A stretch of 60,816 nucleotides of DNA from a virus: positions 1-60,816 of IMG/VR virus record IMGVR_UViG_3300007775_000010; one strand, 5' to 3'. Under the pieces are notes generated by a model. That model made no database searches. It worked only from the letters and a program-made list of their open reading frames with translations, and was not told where the DNA came from. Made by a program: the position numbers and the translations under genes. Positions 57,988 to 60,816 of this stretch are shown piece by piece (positions within the stretch are counted from its first letter, which is position 1; every line of letters starts with the position of its first letter).

Positions 57988-58253
57988 GCCGCGTCTCCCT
58001 CGGGGTGTTGCTCAGCCGGGGGGCGCTCTGCGGAGGTGGGTGGGGGCGGCTCGTCCCAGGCTCGCCAGCTGATCCCAAGCTTGTCTTGGATCAGCGCACG
58101 AACCTCCGGAGGAGGCTTGCGCGCGCCTGAGGCCCACCGACTAACGCTGTCCTGCGGTGCCCCAAGGCGCTCCGCCATGGCTTTGCCATCACCATGGTTA
58201 GGCATCGTCGCAGCAAACTCCCTAGAGCCTCTTGATTCACGTTTCGTTGTCAC
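57984..58253 (-). CDS. Cro-like regulator
   Basis: The 89-residue product starts at GTG 58253. This start keeps the first helix (SREFAATM) of the XRE fold; the later ATG 58205 would lose it. The recognition part is GKAMAERLGAPQDSVSRWASG. The -10 box lies eight bases before the GTG, so the mRNA would be leaderless. It faces the repressor gene across an operator, as Cro faces CI. Confidence 0.6.
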   Translation of the reverse strand: MTTKRESRGSREFAATMPNHGDGKAMAERLGAPQDSVSRWASGARKPPPEVRALIQDKLGISWRAWDEPPPPTSAERPPAEQHPEGDAA

Positions 58254-58261
58254 GCCTACGC

Positions 58262-58289
58262 AGTCTAGCCATATCGCCAATATTGGCAA
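58262..58289 (-). promoter_or_regulatory. Leftward early promoter
   Basis: TTGCCA (58289-58284), 16 nt, TAGACT (58267-58262). The -35 box lies inside the operator palindrome, so repressor binding would block it. Confidence 0.6.
58276..58287. promoter_or_regulatory. Operator 1
   Basis: Perfect 12-bp palindrome GCCAATATTGGC. It and ten following bases (AAGTGGGCAA) are repeated at operator 2 in the opposite orientation. Confidence 0.7.
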
Positions 58290-58345
58290 GTGGGCAACGT
58301 CGCCGGGCATCGACTTTTGGCGACGCGGCAATTACCTCCAGACCC

Positions 58346-58642
58346 ATGGCTGCTGATCGTGAGAGCGATGACGTGCTGGCAGCGATCGCTCGGCGCCTGG
58401 CTTACGCGATAGGCGAAGGGAAATGGACTGGGGCAGGGCTCGCCCGGCGTTCTGGGGTCGACCCCACAACGATCAGCAAGCTGCAGAACAAGCTGCGCGG
58501 CACAACCATCACCTCTTACATCAAGCTCTCGGGCGCACTTGGTGTGCCACCAGAGTGGCTCATGCTAGGGACCGGCCCAACGCCCGCGATCCGGCGAGCC
58601 CCCGACGACGCCCGGGACAAGCGTCGGAAAAGCGCCAGCTAG
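58346..58642 (+). CDS. XRE-family repressor (CI-like, short)
   Basis: This 98-residue protein starts at ATG 58346. It has WTGAGLARRSGVDPTTISKLQ and a fourth helix region SYIKLSGALGVPPEW, a clear XRE helix-turn-helix. There is no C-terminal protease domain, so it would not be cleaved by RecA as lambda CI is. It lies between both operators. Confidence 0.75.
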   Translation: MAADRESDDVLAAIARRLAYAIGEGKWTGAGLARRSGVDPTTISKLQNKLRGTTITSYIKLSGALGVPPEWLMLGTGPTPAIRRAPDDARDKRRKSAS

Positions 58643-58771
58643 GCCCACCTGCTGAAGGCAACTCAGCACCCATTCGACTGAGCCCTCCTCGTGTGCCACC
58701 TCTTGGCGACCGACGTACACGACCGCACGGCACGAGTCCCCTACCCGGGAAATGACAGCGAGCGTCCGCAT
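58565..58771 (-). CDS. Small immunity-region protein
   Basis: This 68-residue protein starts at an ATG with a strong site GGAGGAAC. It overlaps the end of the repressor gene by 78 bases on the other strand. It begins TLAVISRVGDSCRAVVYVG. Antisense overlap could affect the repressor mRNA. No family is recognised. Confidence 0.5.
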   Translation of the reverse strand: MRTLAVISRVGDSCRAVVYVGRQEVAHEEGSVEWVLSCLQQVGLAGAFPTLVPGVVGGSPDRGRWAGP

Positions 58772-58830
58772 GTTCCTCCTGTCCCCATGGCCCAATTGCC
58801 AGCACCGGTCGATTTCATGGTATTGCCCAC

Positions 58831-58846
58831 TTGCCAATATTGGCAA
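58831..58846. promoter_or_regulatory. Operator 2
   Basis: Perfect 16-bp palindrome TTGCCAATATTGGCAA. It lies between the small leftward gene and the first gene of the rightward operon. Confidence 0.7.
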
Positions 58847-58858
58847 ACGGGCTATTCT
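58831..58858 (+). promoter_or_regulatory. Rightward early promoter
   Basis: TTGCCA (58831-58836), 16 nt, TATTCT (58853-58858), the same spacing as the leftward promoter. The first gene starts 26 bases later with a good ribosome site (GGAGGGA). It should drive the whole rightward operon. Confidence 0.6.
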
Positions 58859-58884
58859 GGTCCCTGCCACCACGGAGGGACCCC

Positions 58885-59184
58885 ATGCACACCAGCTCAC
58901 CGAACCCGCTTCGACACCCCAACGCCCCAAGTTGTGGGAAAACTCCGAAATCTGCTGAGAAAGCACGGGTAGGGGATTCGCCCGGCAGTCGCGCTGCCCG
59001 CGTCCGTCGCTGCAACCACACCCTGCTCACCGCACAGATCCATGACGGCGGGTTCGCTGCTGTCCGGTACCGGGGCCGCTGGGAGCTCTACACGGTCGTG
59101 GACGGACTCGAGCTGTTCGTGCGGCACGCTGATGCCGGCGAGGCCGCTCAGCTAGATACGATCGTCGCTCGGGAGGCAGCGTGA
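58885..59184 (+). CDS. First gene of the rightward operon
   Basis: This 99-residue protein starts at ATG 58885 after GGAGGGA. The second half looks folded (VRYRGRWELYTVVDGLELFVRHADAGEAAQL). No family is recognised. Position suggests an early takeover protein. Confidence 0.6.
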   Translation: MHTSSPNPLRHPNAPSCGKTPKSAEKARVGDSPGSRAARVRRCNHTLLTAQIHDGGFAAVRYRGRWELYTVVDGLELFVRHADAGEAAQLDTIVAREAA

Positions 59185-59522
59185 CAGCCCCCCCCAACCA
59201 GTTCCGCGAGCGCGCCCGGGACCGCAAGGCCGCCAAGCTCGTCGCCGCCATCGACGCGGACTGGATCGCCACCTTCGGCGCAGGCGCCCCCTTCCGCCAC
59301 GCGCGTGCGATCGCCTCCCGGCTTCGTGAGTGGGGCGACGCGGAGTGGCAGCAGGTCGCTGACGCGGCCGGCACCCGCCCGCCGAAGAGCTCGCGCCAGG
59401 CGGTGATCGCGACGTACGAGGCTCGGGCCGCGCAGAGCGAGCCCCGCAACTACCGCAGCGGTTCGCGTGCGGCGCAGGACGAGATTGATGCGGCGATCGC
59501 GACGAATGGGGGGCGGCTGTGA
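59181..59522 (+). CDS. Early protein, unknown
   Basis: This 113-residue protein starts at GTG in an overlap with the previous stop. It is helical and Arg/Ala-rich, with WIATFGAGAPFRHARAI. No family recognised. Confidence 0.55.
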   Translation: MTAPPNQFRERARDRKAAKLVAAIDADWIATFGAGAPFRHARAIASRLREWGDAEWQQVADAAGTRPPKSSRQAVIATYEARAAQSEPRNYRSGSRAAQDEIDAAIATNGGRL

Positions 59523-59719
59523 TCCACCGCGCCACCCAGGTCGAGCTACCGCCGGCAGACACCGGCTACGCGGTGCACGCCCGCGACAACGCCCGGGCCG
59601 CGATCCGGCAGGCCGAGACGGCGGCGGAGCGGTGCCGGTACCTCGCGGAGCGCTACGGCGCGCCGAAGCCAGTCGCGGTCGTGACTGCTGGCACGAGGGC
59701 GGGACGGAGGTCGGCCTGA
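59519..59719 (+). CDS. Small early protein
   Basis: This 66-residue helical protein starts at GTG and ends in TGATG overlap with the metalloprotease gene. Function unknown. Confidence 0.5.
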   Translation: MIHRATQVELPPADTGYAVHARDNARAAIRQAETAAERCRYLAERYGAPKPVAVVTAGTRAGRRSA

Positions 59720-60222
59720 TGCGCTACCTCCTCCTCCTCGCCGTCAGCTGCAGCGCTCCGGCGCCCGCCACTGCCGTCCAGTCCGACGACGCTTCGCTCG
59801 CGCCCTACGCGGCACCGGACTACGGCGTCGTCCACGTCGACCGCGCGCAGGGCGCCCGCATCTGCGCGCCGATGGCCATCCGGTACGAGACCGGCATCGC
59901 GGCGGCCCGCTGGCATGAGCGGTCCGACGTGCCATTCGAGCTGCTCTGCCACGAGCCGACGATCGTCGTGCAGTGGGGCGACGTCGGCGGCTACTACGGA
60001 CAGCTCGTCTACTGGAGCCACGATGGAGAGCCGGCGCTGATCCTGCTGACGCCGGACCTGCCGGTGAGGCAACTCATCCCCGTGCTCACGCACGAGCTCG
60101 GGCATGCTCTCTCTCCGGTGGAGGGACCGCACCACCACCACGAGCCTGGAATCCTCGGCGACCCGTGGGTGGACGAGATCACCGACGCGGACATGCGGTT
60201 GGTGTTTGGGGGTGCCTCGTGA
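59719..60222 (+). CDS. Secreted zinc metalloprotease-like protein
   Basis: This 167-residue protein has a short signal (MRYLLLLAVSC), possibly a lipobox with Cys11. HELGH (125-129) within LIPVLTHELGHALSPVEGP is a zinc-protease motif. A run of four histidines follows at 138-141. The metzincin third ligand position (135) is Glu, so the third ligand may be in the His run. It is the second extracellular protease of the phage, but in the early operon. Confidence 0.75.
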   Translation: MRYLLLLAVSCSAPAPATAVQSDDASLAPYAAPDYGVVHVDRAQGARICAPMAIRYETGIAAARWHERSDVPFELLCHEPTIVVQWGDVGGYYGQLVYWSHDGEPALILLTPDLPVRQLIPVLTHELGHALSPVEGPHHHHEPGILGDPWVDEITDADMRLVFGGAS

Positions 60223-60413
60223 CACCCCTCGGCCATGCCATGGCGTCGCGCGTCGCGCGAGTCGATGCTCTGCGCGCTAAGACAGATGAGGAGAGCGCGC
60301 ACCTGCACGCGACGGCTGACCTGGCGGCGCACCGCACGGTGGATGCCGTCTACCGCGAGTGGGACACGAGCCTCGCCGACGTCGAGCGCCGCGTGCTCGA
60401 GGAGGGGGTCTGA
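60219..60413 (+). CDS. Small early protein
   Basis: This 64-residue helical protein starts at GTG (GTGA overlap). It is charged and Ala-rich. Function unknown. Confidence 0.5.
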   Translation: MTPLGHAMASRVARVDALRAKTDEESAHLHATADLAAHRTVDAVYREWDTSLADVERRVLEEGV

Positions 60414-60631
60414 TGGACTGCATGTGCGAGTTCGACGACGAGTGCAACGGGCTCGGGACGCTCCACTGCCGCGGCTGTGGCGGTGACCTGTGCGTCTGCG
60501 CCTGTGGCGGCGAACTGTGCGTCTGCGCCTGTGGCGGCGAACTGGACTGCGACGGCTGCCCCAACTGCATGGAGCTCGACCCGATGGATCGCATCGGCGA
60601 CCACGACTCCGACGAGGAGGACTGCCCGTGA
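60413..60631 (+). CDS. Cys-rich repeat protein
   Basis: This 72-residue acidic protein has 13 cysteines, with units CGGDLCVCA and CGGELCVCA repeated from 27-bp DNA units. It probably binds several metal ions. It starts in a TGATG overlap and ends in a GTGA overlap. Confidence 0.6.
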   Translation: MDCMCEFDDECNGLGTLHCRGCGGDLCVCACGGELCVCACGGELDCDGCPNCMELDPMDRIGDHDSDEEDCP

Positions 60632-60816
60632 ACCGCCGCGGCTACCCGCTCCGCTACTGGGCGGCGCAGGCCCGGGACGGACTGCACGCCATCGGTCTCG
60701 CCGAGGATGCCCGCCACATCGACGAGCTCTCGCGCGGCAACTGCCGACTCGGCCCGCTCGGAGACCAGGTGCAGGCGTCGCTCCGGCTCGCTCGCGCGGC
60801 TGAGGCGGTGCTGACC
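60628..60816 (+). CDS. N-terminal part of small early protein (continues at base 1)
   Basis: The GTG overlaps the previous stop. The frame runs for 63 whole codons to the edge of the window (NRRGYPLRYWAAQARDGLHA at the start). It joins base 1 in frame to give a 92-residue protein with a helical second half. Confidence 0.75.
   Translation, partial: MNRRGYPLRYWAAQARDGLHAIGLAEDARHIDELSRGNCRLGPLGDQVQASLRLARAAEAVLT

Noticed and set aside
59719-60222. Classical metzincin
   Set aside because: HELGH is followed by Glu where the third histidine should be, so only a zinc-protease-like call is made.
1-60816. Transposable (Mu-type) phage
   Set aside because: Although head and tail follow the Mu order, no DDE transposase or MuB-like ATPase is seen among the genes.
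1-60816. tRNA genes
   Set aside because: No cloverleaf with a convincing anticodon arm was noticed by eye. A tRNA search program was not available, so a missed one is possible.

Overview
The window looks like the complete genome of a contractile-tailed (myovirus) bacteriophage. Its two ends join in frame: the gene running off the right edge (GTG at 60628) reads without a break into the open frame that ends at base 90, giving one 92-residue protein. The sequence is therefore probably a circular 60,816-bp genome opened at an arbitrary point. The DNA is GC-rich, and most start codons overlap the stop of the gene before (ATGA, GTGA, TGATG). One cargo gene encodes a lipoprotein with Gly/Thr-Gly-Gly-rich linkers typical of predatory Myxococcota (Polyangiales-like). 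The host is therefore probably a myxobacterium; this is an inference from protein style, not from a database match.

Layout on the circle. There is one point of divergence (about 58.25-58.88 kb) and one point of convergence (about 7.56-7.62 kb). At the divergence lie an XRE repressor gene, a Cro-like gene and two copies of a palindromic operator (core GCCAATATTGGC), each covering the -35 box of an outward promoter. The rightward arm (58.9 kb to the end, then 1-7.56 kb) is one tightly packed operon of small early genes, a secreted zinc metalloprotease, a putative single-strand annealing protein, an HNH endonuclease, an SbcC/SbcD pair and an orphan TnpB-type N-terminal domain. The leftward arm (58.25 to 46.3 kb, minus strand) carries two ParB-like proteins, an ASCH protein fused to a cytosine-methyltransferase fragment, ThyX, a RuvC-like resolvase, a stand-alone DnaA domain IV, a replication-initiator-like gene with an iteron array inside it, two sigma-region-4-like regulators and a clamp-like protein. 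It runs on into the late genes.

The late genes (46.3 to 7.6 kb, minus strand) follow the gene order of phage Mu: TerS, TerL, portal, MuF head protein, protease/scaffold, decoration protein, major capsid, gp36/gp37/gpG-like connectors, sheath, tube, frameshifted tail chaperone, tape measure, gp43, gp44, gp45, gp46, gp47, gp48, then fibres and lysis. No Mu transposase and no integrase were recognised. With a repressor, ParB-like proteins and a DnaA-like protein present, a phage-plasmid lifestyle is possible.

The most unusual points are these. (1) The MuF head protein is fused to an atypical PI3/4K-like kinase domain, a candidate virion-delivered effector. (2) A five-member family of late promoters (TTCGSN, 16 nt, CRTASC) ends 8-10 nt before the start codon, implying leaderless mRNAs. 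(3) A -1 slippery heptamer CCCTTTA occurs in the tail chaperone gene. (4) A trypsin-type zymogen sits in the lysis cassette. (5) An iteron array lies inside the putative replication initiator gene. (6) A divergent-strand lipoprotein cargo gene is inserted in the tail cluster.
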